Below are positions 25,020-32,898 of a stretch of 49,024 nt of DNA, piece after piece. The notes beneath the pieces were generated by a model. It was not told where the DNA came from and did no database searches. It worked only from the letters and a program-made list of their open reading frames with translations. The number at the start of each line of letters is the position of its first letter. Within the stretch, counting starts at the first letter, position 1. Both the position numbers and the translations under genes were made by a program. The DNA comes from Actinomycetales bacterium (lineage in GTDB: Bacteria; Actinomycetota; Actinomycetes; Actinomycetales; Microbacteriaceae): contig JAATFB010000029.1 in the NCBI GenBank assembly GCA_015655415.1, forward strand, positions 1-49,024, in the 5' to 3' direction.

Positions 25020-27122
25020 ATGCACGACGAGCCCCCCCTCTCGCGCCGTGATCGTCGCTCAGGCGACGCCACCGAATCGGCCTTCGACGAACTCGGCCTG
25101 AGCGCCCTCCTCGGTCCCTCTGAGCCGGAGAACGCGGAGGTACTCGCGTCGCCGCCCGCCGACGCCCCTACCCCTGCGGCACCGGATGCGGCGCACGGGG
25201 AGCCTGGGCGCGGCTCGGGCAGCGCGCCCGGCCGCGGCGCGGGGGCCGCACCGTCCTCCGTCGTCGACGCGGTAGTGGCCCACCCGCCGGCCCTGCCATT
25301 TCCCGCGGCGCAGCAGCCGGTCTCGGATCGGTCGGTCTCGGATCGGTCGGCCTGGGATCGGTCGGAGCGAGAGGCATCGGAGCGACCGGTGCCAGAACGC
25401 GCGGAGCCGGTGGGCCCGGTGGGCGTCGAGCCGGCGCGCGCGGAGCCGGGCCCGCTCGCCGCCACGGATGTCGCCGCCGGCACGTACGACCCGCCGCCGG
25501 GCGTCGACGATGCCGAAGGCGGAGCCTCCGCCCGTGCCGACGGGGCCGCCGCGATCTCCGATGGTGACGAGGCCCCGGACACCGGTTCGGGCGGCGGGGC
25601 GTCGGGCGGGTCCGGCGGCACGGGCCGCGGACCAGGTGGTGGCGGAGACGACGGCTCGGATCGCCCCGGACGCCGGCGACCGGGTTCCGGGATCCTGGCC
25701 TGGATCCGGAACAATCCCCGCGCCTCGGCAATCGCGGGCATCGCCGCCGGCGTCGTGGTGCTCGGGGGCGTGTCGTTCGCGCTCGGAGCAGCCACCTCGC
25801 CGGCGCGGGCGGTGACGCCGCCGGCCCTCACCGCGAGCGCGACGGCGACTCCTACCGCGAAGCCCACCGTGCGTCCCGCACCCAGCCCGGCGCCTGCGGC
25901 GAGCAGGATCCGCACCTGCTCCGTGGCGTCGTACGCCGCCGATCCCGGGTTCGGAACCCTCGAGGCGCAGGTGCGCAACGCGTCCACGGGAGAGGTGCTC
26001 TTCGACCGCAACGGCTCGAACCCGGCGCCGACCGCCAGCGTGCTGAAGATGCTCACCGCCGCCGCGGCGTTCAGCGTGCTCGGCCCCGACTACCGGGTGC
26101 CGACGACCGTGGTGCGGGGAACGCAGCCGGGACAGGTGGTCGTGATCGGGGGAGGCGATGTCACGCTCAGCCGGCTTCCCAGCGGCCAGCAGTCGTTCTA
26201 CACCGGCGCACCGCATCTCGACGACCTCGCCGCACAGGTGAAGCAGGCGTGGAACGCCGACCCGTCGACCGCCGGTCAGCCGATCACCTCACTGGTGGTG
26301 GACACGTCGTTGTACTCCGGGCCGGTGTGGCAGCCCAGCTGGGATGAGCGCGAGGAGCGCGTCGTCGAGGGCTCCACACCGTACATGACGTCCTTCATGG
26401 TCGACGGCGACCGTGCCGACCCCACCGCCGTGGAGTCGCCGCGGAGCACGGATCCCGTCGGACGAGCCGCACAGGCTCTCGCCGACGATCTCGGCGGCGG
26501 CATCAGCATCAGCCAGGGCGCGGCGCCGGCGGGCGCCAAGCAGCTCGGACAGGTGCTGTCGCAACCGGTCTCGGCGCTGGCGGAGCAGGCGCTCACATAC
26601 TCGGACAACACGATCATGGAGGAGCTCGCCCGGCTGGTGGCCATCAAGTCCGGCGCCGGCAACTCGTTCTCGGCCATCAACGCGGGGACCCTGAAGGGAC
26701 TCGCCTCGTACGGCATCCCCGAGGACGGGCTCTACTTCGCCGACGGCTCCGGCCTGAGCGCCGACAACAAGGTGCCCGCGTCGTACCTGACCCAGTTCAT
26801 GGTCAAGGTGCTGAACAGGCAGGGCCCGCTGGGGTCCATCTACGACGGCCTGCCCGTTGCCGGGAAGACGGGCACCCTCGGTCCCGGTTACGACCGGTTC
26901 GACGGGTCGTTCTCGTCGAACGCGATCGGACATGTGAACGCCAAGACGGGATGGATCGACACGGCGCGCACCCTGGCCGGGGTGATCCACGCCAAGGACG
27001 GCACCGATCTCACGTTCGCGGTCTACGCACTGAACTACCGTGGCGACGATGCCGCGCTGGCGGCGATCGACAACCTCACGACCGCGTTCTACGAATGCGG
27101 CAACAACCTGTCGAACAACTGA
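25020..27122 (+). CDS. dacB: D-alanyl-D-alanine carboxypeptidase/endopeptidase (PBP4, family S13)
   Basis: 700 aa. Residues 1 to about 230 are a Pro/Ala/Ser-rich, charged region with short repeats (SDRSV/SDRSA/WDRSE), predicted cytoplasmic and disordered. One membrane helix follows (about 238-262), a Thr/Pro-rich linker, then the S13 peptidase: S-V-L-K in PTASVLKML (about 340), YSDNT (SxN motif, about 530) and AGKTGTL (KTG, about 620). S13 enzymes trim or cleave peptidoglycan stem peptides outside the membrane. The start is supported by the TACACT box 7 nt upstream. Actinobacterial dacB is often followed by tilS-hpt-ftsH; here it is followed by thiolase genes. Confidence 0.92.
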   Translation: MHDEPPLSRRDRRSGDATESAFDELGLSALLGPSEPENAEVLASPPADAPTPAAPDAAHGEPGRGSGSAPGRGAGAAPSSVVDAVVAHPPALPFPAAQQPVSDRSVSDRSAWDRSEREASERPVPERAEPVGPVGVEPARAEPGPLAATDVAAGTYDPPPGVDDAEGGASARADGAAAISDGDEAPDTGSGGGASGGSGGTGRGPGGGGDDGSDRPGRRRPGSGILAWIRNNPRASAIAGIAAGVVVLGGVSFALGAATSPARAVTPPALTASATATPTAKPTVRPAPSPAPAASRIRTCSVASYAADPGFGTLEAQVRNASTGEVLFDRNGSNPAPTASVLKMLTAAAAFSVLGPDYRVPTTVVRGTQPGQVVVIGGGDVTLSRLPSGQQSFYTGAPHLDDLAAQVKQAWNADPSTAGQPITSLVVDTSLYSGPVWQPSWDEREERVVEGSTPYMTSFMVDGDRADPTAVESPRSTDPVGRAAQALADDLGGGISISQGAAPAGAKQLGQVLSQPVSALAEQALTYSDNTIMEELARLVAIKSGAGNSFSAINAGTLKGLASYGIPEDGLYFADGSGLSADNKVPASYLTQFMVKVLNRQGPLGSIYDGLPVAGKTGTLGPGYDRFDGSFSSNAIGHVNAKTGWIDTARTLAGVIHAKDGTDLTFAVYALNYRGDDAALAAIDNLTTAFYECGNNLSNN
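25326..25370. repeat. 15-bp coding repeats in dacB
   Basis: GATCGGTCGG-led units start at 25326, 25341 and 25356. They encode the DRSVS/DRSAW/DRSER pentapeptides in the cytoplasmic tail. Confidence 0.85.
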
Positions 27123-27166
27123 TCCGGCGCCCTCGGACCGGCCGTCCCGCGGCCGACGCCTGCCCG

Positions 27167-27172
27167 TAGGCT
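27167..27172 (+). promoter_or_regulatory. -10 box of the thiolase-SDR pair (leaderless)
   Basis: TAGGCT, 6 nt before ATG 27179. Confidence 0.65.
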
Positions 27173-27178
27173 GGAGGC

Positions 27179-28378
27179 ATGAGCGTCGACGAGGCCGTCA
27201 TCATCGATGTGGTGCGCACCCCGAGCGGCCGCGGCAAGCCAGGGGGTGCGTTGAGCGGCGTGCACCCGGTGGATCTGCTCGGCGACCTGCTGGCAGAGCT
27301 GGTGCGTCGCAACGACCTCGATCCCGGTGCCGTCGAGGACGTGATCGCCGGATGCGTAGGGCAGGTCGGCCCGCAGTCGGTCAACATCGCCCGTAACGCG
27401 CTGCTCGCCGCCGGCTTCCCCGAGCACGTGCCGGGGACGACGATCGACCGGCAGTGCGGCTCCAGCCAGCAGGCGGCCGGGTTCGCCGCTCAGGCAGTCA
27501 TGGCCGGCGTGCAGGACGTGGTGATCGCGTGCGGTGTGGAGTCGATGAGCGGCGTGCCCATCGGCACCGCCACGCTCGGCCGAGACCCCTATGGCGCCCG
27601 CCTGGCCGCACGCTACCCCGAGGGCCTGGTGAGCCAGGGCGTCGCCGCCGAGCTCATCGCGCAACGTCACCGCCTGACCCGGGACGAGCTCGACGAGTTC
27701 AGTGAACGCTCGCACCGGCTCGCGGCCGAGGCCGCGGCGGCGGGCGAGTTCGACCGAGAGCTGGTGCCGGTGCAGGCGACGGACGCCGACGGCGGCCATC
27801 GCGTCGTCGACGTCGACGAGACGGTGCGCCCCGACACCGCCATGGCGGCCCTCGCGCGGCTGAACCCGTCGTTCCGCACCCCGGAGCTCGCAGAACGCTT
27901 CCCCGACCTGGAGTGGAGCATCACCCCGGGCAACTCCTCCCCCCTCACCGACGGGGCGTCGGCCGCGCTCATCATGAGCGCACGCCGCGCCGAGCAGCTG
28001 GGGCTGACACCCCGGGCGCGGTTCCACGCGTTCGTCGTCACGGGAAGCGACCCGCTGCTCATGCTGACCGGCGTCATGCCGGCCACTGCGCGCATCCTGA
28101 AGCAGACCGGTCTGAATCTCGACGACGTCGACGCCTACGAGGTGAACGAGGCCTTCGCACCCGTTCCGCTGGCGTGGCTGCGCGAGTTCGGCGCCGACCC
28201 CGCTCGCCTCAACGCCGACGGCGGGGCGATCGCGCTGGGGCATCCGCTCGGCGCCAGCGGAACCAGGCTGCTCGGCACCCTGCTCGCCCGGCTGGAGCAC
28301 ACAGGCGGCAGGTACGGGCTGCAGACGATGTGCGAGGGCGGCGGCATGGCCAACGCGACCATCATCGAACGGATCTGA
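27179..28378 (+). CDS. acetyl-CoA acyltransferase (thiolase II family)
   Basis: A 399-aa condensing/cleaving thiolase. The acyl-accepting Cys is in DRQCGSSQQA (about 92), and the other active-site elements are VNEAFAP, GGAIALGHPLGASG (His) and CEGGGMAN (second Cys). The degradative or biosynthetic direction cannot be told from sequence. The adjacent SDR (28449-29234), a probable 3-hydroxyacyl-CoA dehydrogenase, points to beta-oxidation-type acyl-CoA metabolism. Confidence 0.94.
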   Translation: MSVDEAVIIDVVRTPSGRGKPGGALSGVHPVDLLGDLLAELVRRNDLDPGAVEDVIAGCVGQVGPQSVNIARNALLAAGFPEHVPGTTIDRQCGSSQQAAGFAAQAVMAGVQDVVIACGVESMSGVPIGTATLGRDPYGARLAARYPEGLVSQGVAAELIAQRHRLTRDELDEFSERSHRLAAEAAAAGEFDRELVPVQATDADGGHRVVDVDETVRPDTAMAALARLNPSFRTPELAERFPDLEWSITPGNSSPLTDGASAALIMSARRAEQLGLTPRARFHAFVVTGSDPLLMLTGVMPATARILKQTGLNLDDVDAYEVNEAFAPVPLAWLREFGADPARLNADGGAIALGHPLGASGTRLLGTLLARLEHTGGRYGLQTMCEGGGMANATIIERI

Positions 28379-28448
28379 GCCTGCGCACCCGAACGAGCCG
28401 GTCGCGACGAATCGCTCACTCTTCCCATCACCGATCCGAGAGGAACAT

Positions 28449-29234
28449 ATGCAGATCAAGGAATGCAGCGCGATCGTCACGGGCGGGGCGTCCGGGCTGG
28501 GCAACGGAACGGCGCGCGTGCTGGCGGAGGCCGGTGCGAGAGTGGTGGTCGTGGACCTGCATTCCTCGCCCGGCGAAGAGGCCGCCGCCGAGCTCGGCGG
28601 GGTGTTCGTCCCGGCGGACGTGACGGATCCCGGGCAGGTGCAGGCCGCCGTGGATGCGGCGCAGAGGCTGGCGCCGCTGCGCGTCGCGGTGAACTGCGCC
28701 GGCATTGCGACGGCGGGGCGCACCGTGGGACGCGACGGGCCGCTCGGCCTGGACGTCTTCGAGCGCACGATCCGCATCAATCTCATCGGCACGTTCAACG
28801 TGACCCGGCTCGCGGCGGCGGCGATGGCGGGCAACGCGCCCGTCGACTCGCAGTCGCTGCCCGGCGTGCCCGCCACCGCGGAGCGCGGGGTGATCGTCAA
28901 CACCGCATCGGTCGCCGCCTTCGACGGTCAGATCGGGCAGGCCGCGTACTCCGCGTCGAAGGGCGGCGTGGCGTCGATGACGCTGCCGCTCGCCCGCGAC
29001 CTGTCGAGGCTCCTCGTCCGCGTCATGACCGTCGCGCCTGGCATCATGCGCACGCCCATGATGGCCGGGATGCCGCAGGACGTGCAGCGCTCGCTCGAGC
29101 AGCAGATCCCGCACCCGTCGCGCATGGGCACTCCGGCCGAGTATGCGGCCCTGGTTCGTCATATCGTGGAGAACCCGCTGCTCAACGGGGAGGTCATCCG
29201 CCTCGACGGCGCCATCCGCATGCAGCCGAAGTGA
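28449..29234 (+). CDS. short-chain dehydrogenase, 3-hydroxyacyl-CoA dehydrogenase type 2-like
   Basis: 261 aa. Cofactor motif TGGASGLGNG (about 11-20), the NCAG motif, catalytic Ser in NTASVAAF and YSASK (about 168-172) are present. The insertion between NAG and the Ser (SLPGVPATAERGVIV) and the APGIMRTPMM segment resemble HSD17B10/3-hydroxyacyl-CoA dehydrogenase type 2. GAGAGGA lies 4-5 nt before the ATG. It is 70 nt downstream of the thiolase, probably in one operon, and convergent with the RamB-like gene. Confidence 0.91.
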   Translation: MQIKECSAIVTGGASGLGNGTARVLAEAGARVVVVDLHSSPGEEAAAELGGVFVPADVTDPGQVQAAVDAAQRLAPLRVAVNCAGIATAGRTVGRDGPLGLDVFERTIRINLIGTFNVTRLAAAAMAGNAPVDSQSLPGVPATAERGVIVNTASVAAFDGQIGQAAYSASKGGVASMTLPLARDLSRLLVRVMTVAPGIMRTPMMAGMPQDVQRSLEQQIPHPSRMGTPAEYAALVRHIVENPLLNGEVIRLDGAIRMQPK

Positions 29235-29288
29235 CCGGCCCGGCGCTCGTCGGGGCCCTCGGCCTCACATGCCGGTCGCCTGGTGGCG

Positions 29289-30740
29289 CTATTCGCCCAG
29301 TGGCCCTGAGTGCGCGTCGAGGAACGCGTACAGCTCCGTGTCGTCGACCCCGGGGAAGGTGCCTGCGGGCAACGGGGACAGGATGTGCGCGTGCAGTCGC
29401 GCGCTCGGCCACGCCTTGTCGGCCCATGACGACGCCAGAGCGCCGTCGGGCGCCCGGCAGCAGGCGGGATCGGGGCACGTGGAGACGGCGCGGGTCGTGG
29501 TCTCCCGCCCCCGGAACCATCTGGCGTCCTCGAAAGGCACCCCGATGGTGATGGTGAAGCTTCCGTTGTCGCCTCGCCCGGTCTGCGTCGCGCACCAGTA
29601 GGTGCCGGCCGGGGTGTCGGTGTACTGGTACAGCTCGGTGGTGCGGTTCGTCTGCGCGAACGCGTCTCGGGCGCTCCACCTCTTGCACACCAGCTGCCCC
29701 TCGATGGCACCCGTGACGTCGGTGGGCAGCGGAAGGGAGTCGTTCTCGTAGCCCTTGTAGAGCGCACCGTCCTCGCCCACGCGCAGGAAGTGCATCCGGA
29801 TGCCGAGGTGTGCCGTGATGAGGTTCGTCAACCGCAGGGATGCCGCCTCGTGCGTGACGCCGAACGCGTCCCGGAAGTCCTCCACCGCCAGGTCGCGATC
29901 CTTCTTCGCCCCCTGCAGGAACGCCACGGCCGCCGCCTCCGGCATGAGGCAGGCGGCGGCGAAGTAGTTGATCTCGATGCGCTGACGGAGGAACTCCGCG
30001 TAGCTGGTCGGCTTCTCGTGCCCGAGCACGCGGTGCGCGAGCGCCTGCAACGCCATGGAGCGCAGGCCGTGACCACCGGGAATGGAGGCCGGTGGCAGGT
30101 AGATGCGGCCGTTCTCCAGGTCGGTGATCGACCGCGTCGAGTTAGGCAGGTCGTCCACGTAGACGAGCTGGAATCCGAGCCGCTTCGCCATCACGCTCAC
30201 CTCGCGATGGGTGAGCGCCCCCGACACGTGCCCGGTCGCCCGCACCTGCTCCTCCGCGACCCGCTCGATCTCCGGCAGGTGGTTGTCGCGCTCGCGCATC
30301 CACCCGCGGAGCTCTGTGTTGGCGCGCCGGGCCTCCTCGGGCGTGGCGATCGCCTTGCTGGCCTGGCGTGCGAGCTCACGGTGCAGGCCGACCAGTGCGG
30401 CGAGTGTCGCGGTCGGCGTGCCCTTCGTGGGCCGCACGACCGGGAGGCCGAGCGCGGTGTAGAGGGCGGACCCCTGGGCCCTGGCGAGCTCGATCTCGTA
30501 CGCGGTGCGCTCGTCCGGCGGCTCCGCGACCAGCAGTTGCGCTAGCTCGACGCCGATCGCGGCCGCGATCGACTGCAGCGTGGTCAGCTTCGGCTCGCGC
30601 TTGCCGTTCTCGATCATCGAGAGCTGGCTCTGCGAGAGCCCCACGAGCTCGCTGACGCGCTCCAGGGTGAGGCCGCGGCGGGTCCGGAAGTGGCGGATGC
30701 GGTGGCCGATGGTGGCGAGGTCGGCGGTCTCTGCGGGCAT
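29289..30740 (-). CDS. RamB/ScfR-type XRE transcriptional regulator
   Basis: 483 aa. The XRE helix-turn-helix is at about 10-65 (RRGLTLERVSELVGLSQSQL followed by SMIENGKREPK). An IrrE/DUF955-like domain spans about 180-310, in which the metalloprotease HExxH is degenerate (LAHRVLGHE). A C-terminal short-chain-acyl sensing domain follows with a Cys cluster (VCKRW, YWCATQTG, CPDPACC). This architecture and length are those of RamB, the regulator of acetate metabolism in Corynebacterium, and of ScfR proteins. The Cys-rich end may sense acyl-CoA or redox state; that is inference. The start has TACCGT 6 nt upstream (leaderless), preceded by a 16-bp palindrome. It is divergent from pckG. Confidence 0.9.
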   Translation of the reverse strand: MPAETADLATIGHRIRHFRTRRGLTLERVSELVGLSQSQLSMIENGKREPKLTTLQSIAAAIGVELAQLLVAEPPDERTAYEIELARAQGSALYTALGLPVVRPTKGTPTATLAALVGLHRELARQASKAIATPEEARRANTELRGWMRERDNHLPEIERVAEEQVRATGHVSGALTHREVSVMAKRLGFQLVYVDDLPNSTRSITDLENGRIYLPPASIPGGHGLRSMALQALAHRVLGHEKPTSYAEFLRQRIEINYFAAACLMPEAAAVAFLQGAKKDRDLAVEDFRDAFGVTHEAASLRLTNLITAHLGIRMHFLRVGEDGALYKGYENDSLPLPTDVTGAIEGQLVCKRWSARDAFAQTNRTTELYQYTDTPAGTYWCATQTGRGDNGSFTITIGVPFEDARWFRGRETTTRAVSTCPDPACCRAPDGALASSWADKAWPSARLHAHILSPLPAGTFPGVDDTELYAFLDAHSGPLGE

Positions 30741-30746
30741 TCGTTG

Positions 30747-30752
30747 ACGGTA
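30747..30752 (-). promoter_or_regulatory. -10 box of the RamB-like regulator gene (leaderless)
   Basis: Minus-strand TACCGT with a 6-nt gap to ATG 30740. Confidence 0.6.
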
Positions 30753-30756
30753 GCAG

Positions 30757-30772
30757 AAGAATCGCGATTCTT
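30757..30772. promoter_or_regulatory. perfect palindromic operator AAGAATCGCGATTCTT
   Basis: A perfect 16-bp inverted repeat starting 4 bp upstream of the regulator's -10 box and 70 bp before the pckG ATG. The AT-rich arms stand out in this GC-rich region. The likely ligand is the adjacent XRE regulator, controlling itself and possibly pckG. Confidence 0.7.
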
Positions 30773-30842
30773 TTCAAGGCGTCGACGGGACGACTCGGGG
30801 GAACTCGCGTGAGAGTGAAGAGGAGCACGTCGGGAGAGCAGC

Positions 30843-32864
30843 ATGACCATCACGCAGAGGCCGATCACGCAGAGGCCGGAGCCCGGCGACGAGGCACACG
30901 CCGCGTGGGCACAGACGGCGTCGGCTCGCGGCGGGCGCCCGGATGCCGTGGGCACCGGCGGGCGCCCGGACGCCATCGGCACCGGCATGCGCCCGGCACC
31001 CGTCGCACCCCGACGGGCCGCAAGCACCGCGGAGGCCTCGCCGCCGCGCCCCCGCTGGCACGTCGGGACGACCGACGGCGCCCTCGCGGAATGGGTGCTG
31101 GGGATCGCCGAGCTGACCCAGCCCGACGAGATCGTCTGGTGCGACGGGTCGCGGTCGGAGGCCGACAGGCTGTTCAGACTGCAGGTCGCCGCCGGCCAGC
31201 TCGTCAGGCTCAACCCCGAGTGGCGGCCGGGCAGCTACCTCGCGCGCACCGATCCCGGCGACGTCGCGCGTGTCGAGGCGCGCACGTTCATCTGCTCCGA
31301 GCACGAGCACGACGCGGGGCCCACGAACAACTGGCGGGAGCCGGCGGCGATGAGGCGGGAGCTGGCGGAGGTCTTCGCGGGCAGCATGCGCGGCCGCACG
31401 ATGTACGTGGTCCCGTTCTCGATGGGGCCCATCGGCGGCGCGATCTCGCAGCTCGGCGTGCAGCTCACGGACTCCCCGTACGTCGTGGTCTCGATGGGGA
31501 TCATGACGCGGATGGGTCGCGGCGCCCTCGACCTGATCGAGCGCGGGACGCGTTGGGTGCGCACCGTGCACAGCGTGGGCTACCCGCTGGCCTCCGAGTC
31601 GGGCGCCAGCCGCGACGACGTCGCCTGGCCGTGCAACGACACGAAGTACATCGTGCAGTTCCCTCGCGAGCGCGAGGTGTGGTCGTACGGCTCCGGCTAC
31701 GGCGGGAACGCGCTGCTGGGCAAGAAGTGCTTCGCGCTGCGGATCGCCTCCCAGATGGCGCGCGAGGAGGGCTGGCTCGCCGAGCACATGCTCATCATCA
31801 AGGTGACCTCGCCCACCGGCCGCGCCCACCACATCGCCGCAGCGTTCCCCTCGGCGTGCGGCAAGACGAACCTGGCGATGCTGCGCTCGCGGCTGCCCGG
31901 CTGGACGGTGGAGACCATAGGCGACGACATCGCCTGGCTGAAGCCGGACTCCGCAGGCCGCCTGCGTGCGATCAACCCCGAGCGCGGGTTCTTCGGCGTG
32001 GCACCGGGGACGGGCGAGTCCACCAACCGCTCGGCCGTCGAGACGCTCTGGGGCAACGCGATCTTCACCAACGTCGCTCTGCGCGACGACGGCGACGTGT
32101 GGTGGGAGGGCCTCACCGACGAGCCCCCGGCGCACCTGATCGACTGGCGCGGCGAGGACTGGACGCCCGACTCGGGCCGCCCGGCGGCACACCCGAACTC
32201 CCGGTTCACGGTGCCGGCCGAGCAGTGCCCCACGATGGCCGACGACTGGGACGACCCGGAGGGCGTGCCCATCGACGCGATCGTCTTCGGCGGCCGGCGC
32301 GGCACGAACGTCCCCCTGGTCATGCAGGCGAGGGACTGGAAGCACGGCGTGTTCCTGGGCGCCACGATCGCGTCCGAGCAGACCGCCGCGGCGGAGGGCA
32401 CGGTCGGCCGGCTGCGCCGCGACCCGTTCGCCATGCTGCCCTTCTGCGGCTACAACATGGCCGACCACTGGGCGCACTGGCTGAGCATGGGGGAGCGGCT
32501 CGGCGCCGACGCGCCGGCGGTGTTCCAGGTGAACTGGTTCCGCAAGGGGCCGGACGGCTCCTACCTGTGGCCCGGCTTCGCCGAGAACATGCGGGTCATC
32601 GCGTGGATCGTCGGACGGCTGGAGGCAACGGCGAGCGCGGTGGACACGCCGGTCGGCAGGATGCCGGCGCGGGCATCCCTCGACCTCGACGGCCTCGAGT
32701 TGACGCCGGAGGCCCTCGACCGGCTCTTCGAGATCGACTCTGCGGCATGGCTGGCGGAATGCGACCTCACCGAGGACTTCTTCGGCATGTTCGGCAACCG
32801 GGTTCCCGCCGCGCTGCGCGCCGAGCTGGAGGCGCTGCGCTACCGGTTGCGCGAGCGCGGATGA
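30843..32864 (+). CDS. pckG: phosphoenolpyruvate carboxykinase (GTP)
   Basis: A 673-aa enzyme converting oxaloacetate and GTP to PEP for gluconeogenesis. Diagnostic motifs: [13 protein letters not shown] (P-loop and PEPCK-specific active-site Cys), GDDIAWL (metal/kinase-2), [13 protein letters not shown], the NWFRKG segment and [12 protein letters not shown] (Arg). The first about 65 residues are an extension absent from most homologues (about 610 aa) and include a repeated GGRPDAxGTG. ATG 30843 has GGGAG about 6 nt upstream, so the extension is probably translated, though a later start is possible. Divergent from the RamB-like gene, suggesting carbon-source control. Confidence 0.96.
   Translation: MTITQRPITQRPEPGDEAHAAWAQTASARGGRPDAVGTGGRPDAIGTGMRPAPVAPRRAASTAEASPPRPRWHVGTTDGALAEWVLGIAELTQPDEIVWCDGSRSEADRLFRLQVAAGQLVRLNPEWRPGSYLARTDPGDVARVEARTFICSEHEHDAGPTNNWREPAAMRRELAEVFAGSMRGRTMYVVPFSMGPIGGAISQLGVQLTDSPYVVVSMGIMTRMGRGALDLIERGTRWVRTVHSVGYPLASESGASRDDVAWPCNDTKYIVQFPREREVWSYGSGYGGNALLGKKCFALRIASQMAREEGWLAEHMLIIKVTSPTGRAHHIAAAFPSACGKTNLAMLRSRLPGWTVETIGDDIAWLKPDSAGRLRAINPERGFFGVAPGTGESTNRSAVETLWGNAIFTNVALRDDGDVWWEGLTDEPPAHLIDWRGEDWTPDSGRPAAHPNSRFTVPAEQCPTMADDWDDPEGVPIDAIVFGGRRGTNVPLVMQARDWKHGVFLGATIASEQTAAAEGTVGRLRRDPFAMLPFCGYNMADHWAHWLSMGERLGADAPAVFQVNWFRKGPDGSYLWPGFAENMRVIAWIVGRLEATASAVDTPVGRMPARASLDLDGLELTPEALDRLFEIDSAAWLAECDLTEDFFGMFGNRVPAALRAELEALRYRLRERG
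30930..30996. repeat. 27-bp coding repeat in pckG
   Basis: Two full units (30930-30956 and 30957-30983, one or two substitutions) and a partial third. They encode [18 protein letters not shown]. Confidence 0.85.
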
Positions 32865-32898
32865 GGCCCAGCGCGGCCGAGCCGGGCGCGGAGACGGC

